Origin: [Clostridium] colinum
Lineage (GTDB): Bacteria > Bacillota > Clostridia > Lachnospirales > CAG-274
Reading direction: 5' to 3'
Assembly (NCBI RefSeq): GCF_940677205.1
Contig: NZ_OW712331.1
Coordinates: 930,001 to 994,000, forward strand
DNA length: 64,000 nucleotides
Numbering within the stretch: the first letter of the stretch is position 1; each line of letters starts with the position of its first letter. This document shows, piece by piece, positions 18,804 to 27,131 of the stretch. Made by a program: the position numbers and the translations under genes. Under the pieces are notes generated by a model. That model was not told where the DNA came from. It saw nothing but the letters and a program-made list of their open reading frames with translations, and did not search any database.

Positions 18804-18837
18804 AAAATACTCTATCTTTAATAAGATAGAGTATTTT
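18804..18837. terminator. Strong bidirectional terminator
   Basis: A perfect 15-bp inverted repeat (AAAATACTCTATCTT, 18804-18818 and 18823-18837) with a 4-nt TAAT loop and A/T runs on both sides. It serves thyX on the plus strand and the small gene at 18868-19044 on the minus strand. Confidence 0.85.
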
Positions 18838-18867
18838 AAAAGTGTAATTTATAATATTAATTATATT

Positions 18868-19044
18868 TTATATAATATCGAATATAATTAATATTATAAG
18901 TAAAATCCATATGTTATCATTAGGTAGATTTTCAGTTTTTTTATTAATTTTAGTTGAAGATATGTATACTTCTGTGTTATAATTATCATTAAAAGAAAAA
19001 TTTTTTAAAAATTGTATAGGGATGTTTTTTAAGTTATTATTCAT
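18868..19044 (-). CDS. Small tail-anchored hydrophobic protein (58 aa)
   Basis: A 58-residue protein with a polar first two-thirds (Asn/Lys/Thr-rich) and a C-terminal hydrophobic helix (NIWILLIILIIFDII) that would anchor it in a membrane. The start is the ATG with AAGGAG 9 nt upstream; a GTG nine bases earlier is less well placed. It is monocistronic, with its own terminator. The layout recalls small hydrophobic spore-associated proteins of clostridia, but I cannot name a family. Function unknown. Confidence 0.5.
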   Translation of the reverse strand: MNNNLKNIPIQFLKNFSFNDNYNTEVYISSTKINKKTENLPNDNIWILLIILIIFDII

Positions 19045-19185
19045 ATAAACCACTCCTTAAAATATTAACTAAATAAATAATATTCATATAAATTTATTTT
19101 AGAACTATGAACTATAAATAAAATATAGATAATAATAAATGTACTTTTATACAAACGTAACAATAAATAAAATATACTAAAATAC

Positions 19186-19214
19186 TTGACATTATTAAAA
19201 TAAAGTGGTAATTT
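19186..19214 (+). promoter_or_regulatory. Probable promoter of the isc operon
   Basis: -35 TTGACA (19186-19191), 17-nt spacer, -10 TAATTT (19209-19214). A leader of about 110 nt separates it from iscR. The region is a likely place for IscR autoregulation, but I cannot define an operator. Confidence 0.4.
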
Positions 19215-19329
19215 AATTATATAATATTTATTATATAAGTATTATACAATTTTATAACTTAAAATTTTTTGATTTATTTATAAAAATTGATAATAATAGT
19301 TATATTTTTATATATTATAGGAGGAAAAT

Positions 19330-19752
19330 ATGAAAATTTCAACACGTGGTAGATATGGAATAAAGGCTATGGTGGATTTAGCTATGAATGCCGATAGAGA
19401 AAAATGTGTATCACTTAAAAGTATAGCACAAAGACAAGGAATACCAGAAAATTATCTAGAACAACTTATGGCTGTTTTAAAAAAATCTGGTATTGTACAG
19501 AGCATTAGAGGTGCTCAAGGGGGATATATTTTAAATAAAAATCCAGAAGATATTTCTGTTGGAGACTTATTACTAATCTTAGAAGGAAGTCTTGCTCTTG
19601 TAGATTGTTTAGAAAATCAACCACCTAAAAAGAAATGTGGTAATGCAAATTGTAATGAATGTGTTGTAAGAGATGCTTGGGAAATGATAAGCAATAAATT
19701 ATCAGAAACAGCTCATTCTATAAGCCTTAAAGACCTAATAACAAATGAATAG
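19330..19752 (+). CDS. iscR: Rrf2-family Fe-S regulator IscR
   Basis: 140 residues. A winged helix-turn-helix at the N-terminus (MKISTRGRYGIKAMVDLA; IPENYLEQLMAVLKKSGIV; SIRGAQGGYIL) and a C-terminal cluster loop with cysteines spaced DCLEN, KKKCGNANCNEC. Rrf2 regulators of this type bind a [2Fe-2S] cluster and control Fe-S assembly genes; position directly before iscS-iscU supports IscR. A cysteine regulator (CymR) role is the main alternative within the family. An AGGAGG site precedes the ATG. Confidence 0.88.
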   Translation: MKISTRGRYGIKAMVDLAMNADREKCVSLKSIAQRQGIPENYLEQLMAVLKKSGIVQSIRGAQGGYILNKNPEDISVGDLLLILEGSLALVDCLENQPPKKKCGNANCNECVVRDAWEMISNKLSETAHSISLKDLITNE

Positions 19753-19765
19753 GAGACGGTTTTTT

Positions 19766-20950
19766 ATGAAAAAAGAAATTTATTTAGATAATGCTGGAAC
19801 AACAAAAATAAGACCAGAAGTAGCAAAGGTTATGATAGAAAATTTGGAAAAAGCCTATGGTAATCCTTCTAGCATATATAAGATAGCTAGAGAAAACAAA
19901 GCTATTTTAGAAGATAATAGAGAAAAAATAGCAAAAGCTATCAATGCAGATAAAAATGAAATATATTTTACTGGTGGGGGGTCTGAGGCTAATAATTGGG
20001 CTTTAAAAGGAATTGCAGAAAGTTATAAACAAAAAGGAAAGCACATTATAACTACTAATGTAGAGCATCATGCAATATTACATGTTTGTCAATATTTAGA
20101 AACTATTGGATATGAAGTAACATATTTACCAGTAGATAATGAAGGCAATATAAGTATACAACAATTAAAAGATGCTATAAGAGAAGATACTATACTTATA
20201 TCTATAATGTTTGCTAATAATGAAATAGGCACAATAAATCCGATTAAAGAAATAGGTAAAATAGCTAAAGAAAATGGTATATTGTTCCATACAGACGCAG
20301 TACAGGCAGTAGGGCATATACCGATTGATGTGAAAGAAATGAATATAGACCTTTTATCTATGTCTGCACATAAATTTTATGGACCTAAAGGTATAGGAGC
20401 TTTATATATAAGAAAAGGAATAAAAATTACACCGTTAATTCATGGTGGAGCTCAAGAAAGAAATAGAAGAGCAGGAACTGAAAATATTAATAGTGTTATA
20501 GGTATGGGAACTGCTATTGAGCTTGCAATAAAAGAATTAGATACAGAAATAGAAAGACTTACTAAATTAAGAAATAAGCTTATAGATGGAATATTAGAGA
20601 GTATACCATATTCTAGACTAAATGGTGCTAGAGAAAATAGAATGCCAGGAAATTGTAATATATCATTTGAGTTTATAGAAGGCGAATCTGTTTTATTACT
20701 TTTAGATATGAATGATATTTGTGCATCTAGTGGTAGTGCTTGTACATCAGGGTCTTTAGACCCATCACATGTACTCTTAGCAATTGGTTTACCTCACGAA
20801 AAAGCGCATGGTTCCCTTAGATTGTCTTTAGGTTTATATAACACAGAAGAAGATGTAGATTATTTGTTAGAAAAGTTACCTCCTATAGTTGCTAGAATGA
20901 GAGAAATGTCACCTTTATATGAAGAATTTTTAGCTAGTAAAAATAATTAA
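19766..20950 (+). CDS. iscS: Cysteine desulfurase
   Basis: 394 residues from the ATG at 19766, which has AGGAG 10 nt upstream; an earlier in-frame ATG inside iscR would add seven odd residues. It is a PLP enzyme with LDNAGTT near the N-terminus, His101 in NVEHHAI, PLP lysine Lys203 in SAHKFYGPKG and the active-site cysteine Cys326 in SSGSACTSG. It takes sulfur from cysteine and passes the persulfide to IscU and to MnmA, both encoded just downstream. Confidence 0.93.
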   Translation: MKKEIYLDNAGTTKIRPEVAKVMIENLEKAYGNPSSIYKIARENKAILEDNREKIAKAINADKNEIYFTGGGSEANNWALKGIAESYKQKGKHIITTNVEHHAILHVCQYLETIGYEVTYLPVDNEGNISIQQLKDAIREDTILISIMFANNEIGTINPIKEIGKIAKENGILFHTDAVQAVGHIPIDVKEMNIDLLSMSAHKFYGPKGIGALYIRKGIKITPLIHGGAQERNRRAGTENINSVIGMGTAIELAIKELDTEIERLTKLRNKLIDGILESIPYSRLNGARENRMPGNCNISFEFIEGESVLLLLDMNDICASSGSACTSGSLDPSHVLLAIGLPHEKAHGSLRLSLGLYNTEEDVDYLLEKLPPIVARMREMSPLYEEFLASKNN

Positions 20951-21023
20951 TAAAATATAATATCAATTTTATAAATAATTATTATAGATATATACTAGAT
21001 AGATTGAAAGGAAGATAAAGATT

Positions 21024-21461
21024 ATGCAATATAGTGAAAAAGTTATGGATCATTTTATGAATCCTAGAAATGTAGGAGAAATTGAAGATGCTAGTGGTGT
21101 TGGTACAGTAGGTAATGCTAAATGTGGTGATATAATGAAAGTGTATTTAAAGATAGAAGATAATATCGTTAAAGATGCTAAATTTAAAACATTTGGATGT
21201 GGTGCTGCTGTTGCTACAAGTAGTATGGCAACAGAACTTATAATAGGTAAAACTATTGAAGAATCTCTTAAAATAACAAATAGATCTGTTATGGAAGCTT
21301 TAGATGGATTACCACCAGTTAAAGTACATTGTTCTTGTCTTGCTGAAGAAGCATTACAAGCGGCATTATGGGATTATGCACAAAAAAATAATTTAAATAT
21401 AGAAGGATTAGAGCCACCTAGAGACTCTGACCATCATCATCACATAGCAAATGAAGAATAG
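21024..21461 (+). CDS. iscU: Fe-S cluster scaffold protein, IscU/NifU N-terminal type
   Basis: 145 residues. The three cluster cysteines are visible: Cys34 in NAKCGD (with Asp36), Cys59 in TFGCGAAVATSS and Cys103 in KVHCSCLAEEA. It builds [2Fe-2S]/[4Fe-4S] clusters from sulfur supplied by IscS. The C-terminus ends in a histidine run (DSDHHHHIANEE), common in clostridial homologues. It is 10 nt before mnmA and 73 nt after iscS, in one operon. An AAGGAAGAT site precedes the ATG. Confidence 0.93.
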   Translation: MQYSEKVMDHFMNPRNVGEIEDASGVGTVGNAKCGDIMKVYLKIEDNIVKDAKFKTFGCGAAVATSSMATELIIGKTIEESLKITNRSVMEALDGLPPVKVHCSCLAEEALQAALWDYAQKNNLNIEGLEPPRDSDHHHHIANEE

Positions 21462-21470
21462 GAGATAATT

Positions 21471-22547
21471 ATGAAAAAAGTTGTAGTTGGCATGAGTGGT
21501 GGAGTAGATAGTTCTGTTACAGCATATTTATTGAAAGAACAAGGATATGACGTTATAGGAATTACTATGCAGATATGGCAAGATGAAAAAAGAGAATGCT
21601 TAGAAGATAACGGCGGTTGTTGTGGCTTCTCTGCGGTAGATGATGCTAGAAGTGTTGCTAGAAAAATAGGTATACCTTATTATGTATTAAACTTTAAAAG
21701 AGAATTTAAAGAAAAAGTTATAGATTATTTTATAGATGAATATTCAAAAGGTTTAACACCTAATCCATGTATTGCTTGTAATAGATATGTAAAGTGGGAT
21801 GCTCTTTTAAACAAAGCATTAGCATTAGGTGCAGATTATATTGCTACAGGTCATTATGCAAGAATAGAAAAACATCCTAAAACTAATAGGTATACTATCA
21901 AAACTGCTAATACAAATGATAAGGACCAAACTTATGCCTTATACAACTTAAATCAATTTCAATTAGAAAAAACATTAATGCCTATTGGAGATTATGATAA
22001 AGATACTGTTCGAAAAATAGCAAAAGATATAGGACTAATAGTAGCAAATAAACCAGATAGTCAAGATATATGTTTTGTACCAGATGGTGATTATGCTAAG
22101 TTTATTAAAGAAAATTCTAATTTTAAAATTAAAGAAGGTAACTTTATAGATAGCTGTGGCAATATCTTAGGAAAACATAAAGGAATAACCAATTATACAA
22201 TAGGGCAAAGAAAAGGGCTTGGTATATCTTTTGGTAAGCCTATGTATGTATCAGAAATTAAGGCAGATGAAAACCAGATAGTTTTAAGTGAAAATAAAGA
22301 TTTGTTTAAAACTAATGTTTTAATAAAAGATTTTAATTTTATGAGTATTAAAGATATAGATGGTGAAATAAAAGCTTTAGGTAAACTTAGATATAGTCAA
22401 AAACAAGCTCCTTGTATAATAAGAAAAGTAGAAAATAATATGATAGAAGCTATATTCGAACAACCACAAAGAGCTGTAACACCAGGACAAGCGGCAGTGT
22501 TTTATGATGGTGAATATGTTATTGGTGGTGGAATTATCTATAAATAG
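21471..22547 (+). CDS. mnmA: tRNA-specific 2-thiouridylase MnmA
   Basis: 358 residues. N-terminal PP-loop ATPase motif GMSGGVDSS (about 7-15), catalytic cysteine Cys100 in TPNPCIACNRYVKWD, and second cysteine Cys201 in SQDICFVPDGDY. It adds sulfur to C2 of the wobble uridine in tRNA Lys, Glu and Gln. Sulfur would come from the IscS three genes upstream, which explains the clustering. An AGGAGATAATT site precedes the ATG. Length and motifs are normal. Confidence 0.96.
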   Translation: MKKVVVGMSGGVDSSVTAYLLKEQGYDVIGITMQIWQDEKRECLEDNGGCCGFSAVDDARSVARKIGIPYYVLNFKREFKEKVIDYFIDEYSKGLTPNPCIACNRYVKWDALLNKALALGADYIATGHYARIEKHPKTNRYTIKTANTNDKDQTYALYNLNQFQLEKTLMPIGDYDKDTVRKIAKDIGLIVANKPDSQDICFVPDGDYAKFIKENSNFKIKEGNFIDSCGNILGKHKGITNYTIGQRKGLGISFGKPMYVSEIKADENQIVLSENKDLFKTNVLIKDFNFMSIKDIDGEIKALGKLRYSQKQAPCIIRKVENNMIEAIFEQPQRAVTPGQAAVFYDGEYVIGGGIIYK

Positions 22548-22644
22548 TATTAATGATTAATCGTAATTATAAATAAATTTATTTATATAATAACTTATAT
22601 TTTCAACATTTAGTAAATTTATTTTATAATAAAATAAAAAATAC

Positions 22645-22673
22645 TTGAAATTAAAAAATATATATGTTATAAT
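22645..22673 (+). promoter_or_regulatory. rplS promoter
   Basis: -35 TTGAAA (22645-22650), 17-nt spacer, -10 TATAAT (22668-22673). It stands about 77 nt before rplS. Confidence 0.65.
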
Positions 22674-22692
22674 TGACAAGATATGTAATACG

Positions 22693-22728
22693 AATGTTCC
22701 GCTGTTATAATAAGATAATAAGAACATT
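22693..22728 (+). promoter_or_regulatory. Candidate L19 leader RNA
   Basis: The rplS 5' leader holds a short stem, AATGTTC (22693-22699) with GAACATT (22722-22728), around a GTTCCGCTG segment. A structured leader before rplS is known in Firmicutes, where L19 can control its own mRNA. The match is by position and stem only. Confidence 0.4.
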
Positions 22729-22749
22729 TAATTTGAAAGGGGATTACTT

Positions 22750-23109
22750 ATGAATAACATTATTAGAGAAATTGAAAATGAACAACTTAAAAAGGATATT
22801 GTAGACTTTAATGTAGGTGATACTGTTAAAGTTTATGCTAAAGTTGTTGAAGGTACAAGAGAGAGAATCCAAATGTTTGAAGGTACTGTTCTTAAAAGAC
22901 AAAATGGAGGTGCTCGTGAAACATTTACTGTAAGAAGAATTTCTTATGGTGTTGGTGTTGAAAGAACTTGGCCAATTCATTCTCCAAGAATTGAGAAAAT
23001 AGAAGTTGTTAGATATGGTATCGTTAGACGTGCAAAACTTAACTATCTTCGTGATAGAATTGGTAAAGCAGCTAAAGTTAAAGAAGATATTAATAGAAGA
23101 AGTAAATAA
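22750..23109 (+). CDS. rplS: 50S ribosomal protein L19
   Basis: 119 residues. The classic L19 sequence is visible: [54 protein letters not shown], and the basic end [15 protein letters not shown], here read in shorter pieces. It sits at the 30S-50S interface. An AAGGGG site precedes the ATG. It is transcribed alone, between its own promoter and a 19-bp terminator. In many Firmicutes lepB and rbgA follow rplS; here the toxin island follows. Confidence 0.97.
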   Translation: MNNIIREIENEQLKKDIVDFNVGDTVKVYAKVVEGTRERIQMFEGTVLKRQNGGARETFTVRRISYGVGVERTWPIHSPRIEKIEVVRYGIVRRAKLNYLRDRIGKAAKVKEDINRRSK

Positions 23110-23114
23110 TTTTA

Positions 23115-23160
23115 TTAAAGAGGATAATAGATAGATAGATATATCTATTATCCTCTTTAA
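23115..23160 (+). terminator. rplS terminator
   Basis: A perfect 19-bp inverted repeat (23115-23133 and 23142-23160) with an 8-nt loop, starting 6 nt after the rplS stop. It contains AAAGAGGATAATAGATA and its complement. Confidence 0.85.
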
Positions 23161-23217
23161 TATTAAGGTTACTTGTCAATATTTAAGGTAATCCAAATAG
23201 TGAATAAAGTAAATTTG

Positions 23218-23247
23218 AAAAGGTATGGTATAAAAATCATACTTTTT
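23218..23247 (+). terminator. Second hairpin with T-run before the toxin island
   Basis: A 10-bp stem with one wobble pair (AAAAGGTATG, 23218-23227; CATACTTTTT, 23238-23247) running into six Ts. It lies in the 350-nt gap between rplS and the island. No gene is visible in the gap (23110-23459). Confidence 0.5.
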
Positions 23248-23392
23248 TGTATTAAAATAATAATAAGTATGAAACTTTATTTTTAATTTAATATAAAATC
23301 AAGTAAAAATTTTTATTAATTTTTTTAAAAGCTCTATTTATTTGCTCTAACATTTATTATATAAGTTTTAATAATAAAATATTTTAAATATA

Positions 23393-23421
23393 TTGACAAA
23401 ATAACATTAAATAGCTAATAA
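23393..23421 (+). promoter_or_regulatory. Probable promoter of the toxin island
   Basis: -35 TTGACA (23393-23398), 17-nt spacer, -10 TAATAA (23416-23421), 39 nt before the first gene of the island. Confidence 0.45.
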
Positions 23422-23459
23422 TATAATTAAATTTAACATAAAATGGTAGGTGTATAACA

Positions 23460-23942
23460 ATGGAATATTTTATTTTAGAAGAAGACAATAGTTTAACAAA
23501 TAAATTAAAAATAAATTTTAATTATTTAGAACCAAAAGAACCGTTTATAGTTAATTTAGAAACAAGTAAACATACACAATTTCAAGATTACATATTAGAA
23601 AAAAATATTTTTAAATATTATTTTTGTATATCTGAAAAATTATATGATATATTTTGTGTATATGATAATTTTGAATCTATACCATTTTTTATAACAGATA
23701 TTTATAATAAAATACAAATATTGTATTATAAAATAGATGTTGATATATTAGATTGTATAGTAGATGAAGATATAAATAATATAGAAGATATAATTTTATA
23801 TGAAAATAAAATAAAAGATAAATATATTTTTAAAATTAAATATAAAACAGTAGAAAGAATTGTAATGTCAATACATTTAGCAGAAAATATATTAAAAAGT
23901 TTACCATATGGAATAAAGTTAATACCAGTAAAATTAAAGTGA
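23460..23942 (+). CDS. Imm11/DUF1629-like protein, probable immunity or accessory protein
   Basis: 160 residues, soluble. The C-terminal half has the pattern SEKLYDIF, then KIQILYYKIDV, DCI, KIKDKYIFKI and a final helix AENILKSLPYGIKLIPV. This resembles imm11 (DUF1629-type) proteins found in Gram-positive polymorphic toxin loci. The match is by pattern memory, so it is tentative. It starts the island transcript 10 nt before the VgrG-like gene. It could be an immunity protein for a toxin now lost, or a structural accessory of the spike. Confidence 0.4.
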   Translation: MEYFILEEDNSLTNKLKINFNYLEPKEPFIVNLETSKHTQFQDYILEKNIFKYYFCISEKLYDIFCVYDNFESIPFFITDIYNKIQILYYKIDVDILDCIVDEDINNIEDIILYENKIKDKYIFKIKYKTVERIVMSIHLAENILKSLPYGIKLIPVKLK

Positions 23943-23952
23943 GGTGTAAAAT

Positions 23953-25359
23953 ATGAATATAGTAACTGAAGATTTAACAATAGATTTACCATTTAAATAT
24001 AAAATAATAGAAAATTTAGAACTAAAAGAAGAGTTAAATGAACATTCTAACATATTAATAAAAGGGATATTAGATAATGAAAAATCTAATATCCAAAGAT
24101 TTAAAGAATTAAGCATAACAGATAATTTAAAAATAAAAGGTAAAAGAAGTATTTATGAAAATGAAATGAAAGAAAAATTAGAAGAAATAGATATATTTTA
24201 TGGAGTAATAACTAAAATAAAGCTAAACCATGAAGGTAATTTATATAACTTTGAAATTGAAGCAATGAGTTATTCTATAATGTTAGATTTGAAAAAGAAA
24301 AACAGAAGTTTTCAAGATAAAAGCTTAACATATAGAAAATTAATAGATAATATAGTAAAAGAAAATAATGGAAATACGATATTTATAGGTGATGATACTA
24401 AAACTTTACATATACCATTTATACAGTATAATGAAACAGATTGGGAATTTTTAAAGAGATTAAGCTCTTATTTAGAATTAAAATTATGTCCAGATATAAA
24501 AACAGAAAAACCTAATATTTTTGTAGGAATAAAAAAAGGAAAAGAATACATATGTGATGCTTATGAATATAAGTTGAAAAAAGATATGAAAACTTATTTA
24601 AATATAAAAGCAAATCATATGAAAGTAACTGAAGAAGATTTTATAAGCTATGAAATAAAAGCAAAATATAACTATGAAATAGGAGATAAACTAATTTTTA
24701 AAAATTTAAAATTAGTTGTAGTTAAAAAATATTTAGAATTTAAAAATAGCGATTTAATAAATACATATGAATTAAAACTGGAAAGAAATATAAAACAAGA
24801 AAAATTATATAATGATAAAATAATAGGACAAGTAATAAATGGTAAAGTTATAAAAGTAGAAAAAGATAAAATAAAAGTGCATCTTGAAATAGACGAAAAA
24901 CAAGAAGAAGATAAAGCTTATTTATACAGTTTTGGTAGCAATTATACAACAGAAGGTAATACAGGTTGGTATGTAATGCCAGAAATTGGTAGTAAAATCG
25001 AACTATATATACCAACAAAAAGTGAAAAAGACGCTTATTTAAGAAGAGTATTGAGAGAAGACGGAAGAGAAAATGAAAATACACAAGATACTTCTGTAAA
25101 ATATTTTAGAGTTAAAGAAGGTAAAGAATTGAAAATGTCTCCAAATGAATTAAAATTTACAACAAATGGAGAAAGTTTGTATTTAAGTATGGAAGATAAT
25201 AAAGGGGTATCAATAATATCTAACGAAAATATAAATATGTATTCACAAAAAAATATAAAAATAGAAAGTGAAAAATTAAAAATAAAATCAAATGATAAAA
25301 TAGCGATAACAACAAAAGATTCAAATATAGTAATAGATGAGGTAACACATTTTAATTAA
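23953..25359 (+). CDS. VgrG-like contractile-injection spike protein
   Basis: 468 residues. The N-terminal two-thirds resemble the gpD/gp27-like part of VgrG and phage late-control D proteins: FYGVITKIKLNHEG (about 77-90), YRKLIDNIV and a hub segment IPFIQYNETDWEFLKRLSSYL (about 155-175). An OB-fold gp5-like domain follows (about 293-370, GQVINGKVIKVEKDKIKVHLEID; GWYVMPEIGSKIELYIP). The C-terminal 90 residues repeat short beta units (NENINMYSQKNIKIESEKLKIKS) like a beta-helix spike. Such proteins form the trimeric tip that carries effectors. It is shorter than Proteobacterial VgrG. An AGGTG site precedes the ATG. Confidence 0.7.
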   Translation: MNIVTEDLTIDLPFKYKIIENLELKEELNEHSNILIKGILDNEKSNIQRFKELSITDNLKIKGKRSIYENEMKEKLEEIDIFYGVITKIKLNHEGNLYNFEIEAMSYSIMLDLKKKNRSFQDKSLTYRKLIDNIVKENNGNTIFIGDDTKTLHIPFIQYNETDWEFLKRLSSYLELKLCPDIKTEKPNIFVGIKKGKEYICDAYEYKLKKDMKTYLNIKANHMKVTEEDFISYEIKAKYNYEIGDKLIFKNLKLVVVKKYLEFKNSDLINTYELKLERNIKQEKLYNDKIIGQVINGKVIKVEKDKIKVHLEIDEKQEEDKAYLYSFGSNYTTEGNTGWYVMPEIGSKIELYIPTKSEKDAYLRRVLREDGRENENTQDTSVKYFRVKEGKELKMSPNELKFTTNGESLYLSMEDNKGVSIISNENINMYSQKNIKIESEKLKIKSNDKIAITTKDSNIVIDEVTHFN

Positions 25360-25390
25360 TTGTAAAAATATTTGAAAGGAAGTTTATTAA

Positions 25391-25978
25391 ATGGGATATC
25401 AAGAAGAGTTAATAAAAAATTTAAGAGAAGCAAAAAATGAAGAAAGAATTAATTATTTTAATATAGAAAATGATATAGAAAAAGGATATATAATAGTAAA
25501 ATATGAGAAATTGTTATTGGAAGAAAAAGAGTTATATGAAGGCAAAATAAATATAGTTTTACCTAAAGATTTTGATTTAATGAATGATGAATTATTGAAA
25601 ATTAAATATCCAGTAGATGATGATTTAGACTATGTATACACAAGTGAAGATACAACAGTAAATTTTAATTTTTGTTTAGAAGAAGGAGAAATTTTAAACG
25701 AAGAAATAGAAGAAGTAAGAGATGGTATATTATATGAATTTAAAAGAATGTATCCATCAACAAAAATGGAAGATATAAAAATAATAGAAACAAGTGAAAA
25801 GAAAATAGGTACATTTTCATTTATTGTAAATAACATAGACGGTGATTTGTTTAATAAAATGTATTTTATACCTCTTAACATTGGATTGTTAATGTTAACA
25901 TTTAGTTGTGATATTTTTCAAAAAAAAGAATGGGAAAAAATAATAGATGATATTATTTTAACTATAAAAGAAAAATAA
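25391..25978 (+). CDS. DcrB/DUF1795-like protein, candidate effector chaperone
   Basis: 195 residues, soluble and acidic. The core has the order of a DcrB-like fold: KINIVLPKDFDLM, YVYTSEDTTVNFNF, a long helix (EEIEEVRDGILYEFKRMYP), then KIGTFSFIVNNIDGD, KMYFIPLNIGLLMLTFSCD and a C-terminal helix ending DDIILTIKE. DUF1795/DcrB-fold proteins include the Eag chaperones that hold hydrophobic parts of type VI effectors and load them on VgrG. Here it sits directly between the VgrG-like gene and the toxin. The family call is by fold pattern only and needs a profile search. Confidence 0.4.
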   Translation: MGYQEELIKNLREAKNEERINYFNIENDIEKGYIIVKYEKLLLEEKELYEGKINIVLPKDFDLMNDELLKIKYPVDDDLDYVYTSEDTTVNFNFCLEEGEILNEEIEEVRDGILYEFKRMYPSTKMEDIKIIETSEKKIGTFSFIVNNIDGDLFNKMYFIPLNIGLLMLTFSCDIFQKKEWEKIIDDIILTIKEK

Positions 25979-25999
25979 TAGATGTAAAGGAGGTAAAAG

Positions 26000-27109
26000 A
26001 TGATTGAGTACATACCAGAACATTTTTATTCTAACTATTTTGAGCCAATATTAAAAGAAACATTAGAAAATTTAGAAGAAGATTTTCAACAAAATATAGA
26101 AGAATATAAAAAAGAATTTATACTAAATTTTAAAAATATAAGTGAAAAAATAAAAAAAGAACATAGTGATACAAGAATAGGATATTTAAGTTATAATCTG
26201 ATGTTAACAAAAATAATAAATAAAAATTATAAATATGATATTTATATATATGATAAAGAGTGGTATTTAAAAGGTGATATAAAAATAGGAGAATATAATG
26301 TAGAATATATATATAAGCATTATCAAAAAATGTGGGACAAGTTATTAAAAGAAGGAAAAGGTTACATATTTAAAATAAACAATACAGATATAAATAATAT
26401 AATGTTAAAAATTGTAGATAATTTTCATAAATATATAGTAAGTATTATGAGAAATAGTATTATAGAATTAACTGAAACAGAAGAATATAATAACTTAAAT
26501 AAAGAAAATATTTTTAATATACATAGTGGTAAATTTTATGATATATATGATTTAATATATACAGAAAATTTTAATAAAAATCCAATAAAAATAAAAAAAT
26601 GGTTGAACAAAAAATTGCCAGAAGAATATTGCAATAAAGACTTTAAAAATTTAGTATTAAATAACTTTAATTTAGGAAAATGTGATTTAAGAGGGGCAGA
26701 CTTTAGAAAAAGTGAGTTAAAAGAATCAGATTTATCATATAGCATATTAAATGGGGCAAAATTTAAAGAGGCTGATTTAAGAAATAGTAATATAATATCA
26801 AGTTTTTTAAGTGAAGTAAACTTTGAAAATGCCGATTTAAGTGATAGCAAAATGACGTATTGTATAATGAGAAAAGGAAAGATAAATGATGAAGTAGAAG
26901 TTGGCTATTTAGGGGCAAATCTAATAAATACCAATTTAACAAATGTAGATTTTAGAAGTAGTAGATTTGAAGTAGTAGATTTTAGAAGTGCTATAATAGA
27001 AAATACAAATTTTGAAGAATGTATATTTCAAGAATGTAAATTTAAAAAAGAGCAGATATTAAATTTAAATTTTACAAAAGAACAATTAGAAGGGATAAAG
27101 TTATATTAA
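26000..27109 (+). CDS. Pentapeptide-repeat protein of the toxin island
   Basis: 369 residues. The first 215 form a mixed helical domain I do not recognise (YIPEHFYSNYFEPIL at the start). Residues about 222-365 are pentapeptide repeats A(D/N)LXX: CDLRGADFRKSELKESDLSY, ADLRNSNIISS, NFENADLSDSK, ANLINTNLTNVDFRSS. These fold into a right-handed beta-helix. Pentapeptide proteins accompany VgrG in several type VI effector loci, where they may act as adaptors or extend the spike. An AAGGAGG site precedes the ATG. Confidence 0.75.
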   Translation: MIEYIPEHFYSNYFEPILKETLENLEEDFQQNIEEYKKEFILNFKNISEKIKKEHSDTRIGYLSYNLMLTKIINKNYKYDIYIYDKEWYLKGDIKIGEYNVEYIYKHYQKMWDKLLKEGKGYIFKINNTDINNIMLKIVDNFHKYIVSIMRNSIIELTETEEYNNLNKENIFNIHSGKFYDIYDLIYTENFNKNPIKIKKWLNKKLPEEYCNKDFKNLVLNNFNLGKCDLRGADFRKSELKESDLSYSILNGAKFKEADLRNSNIISSFLSEVNFENADLSDSKMTYCIMRKGKINDEVEVGYLGANLINTNLTNVDFRSSRFEVVDFRSAIIENTNFEECIFQECKFKKEQILNLNFTKEQLEGIKLY

Positions 27110-27131
27110 ACTTTAGAAAGGAGAATAATAT

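Noticed and set aside
18868-19053. GTG start giving a 61-aa product
   Set aside because: The GTG overlaps the ribosome site AAGGAG; the ATG at 19044 has correct spacing.
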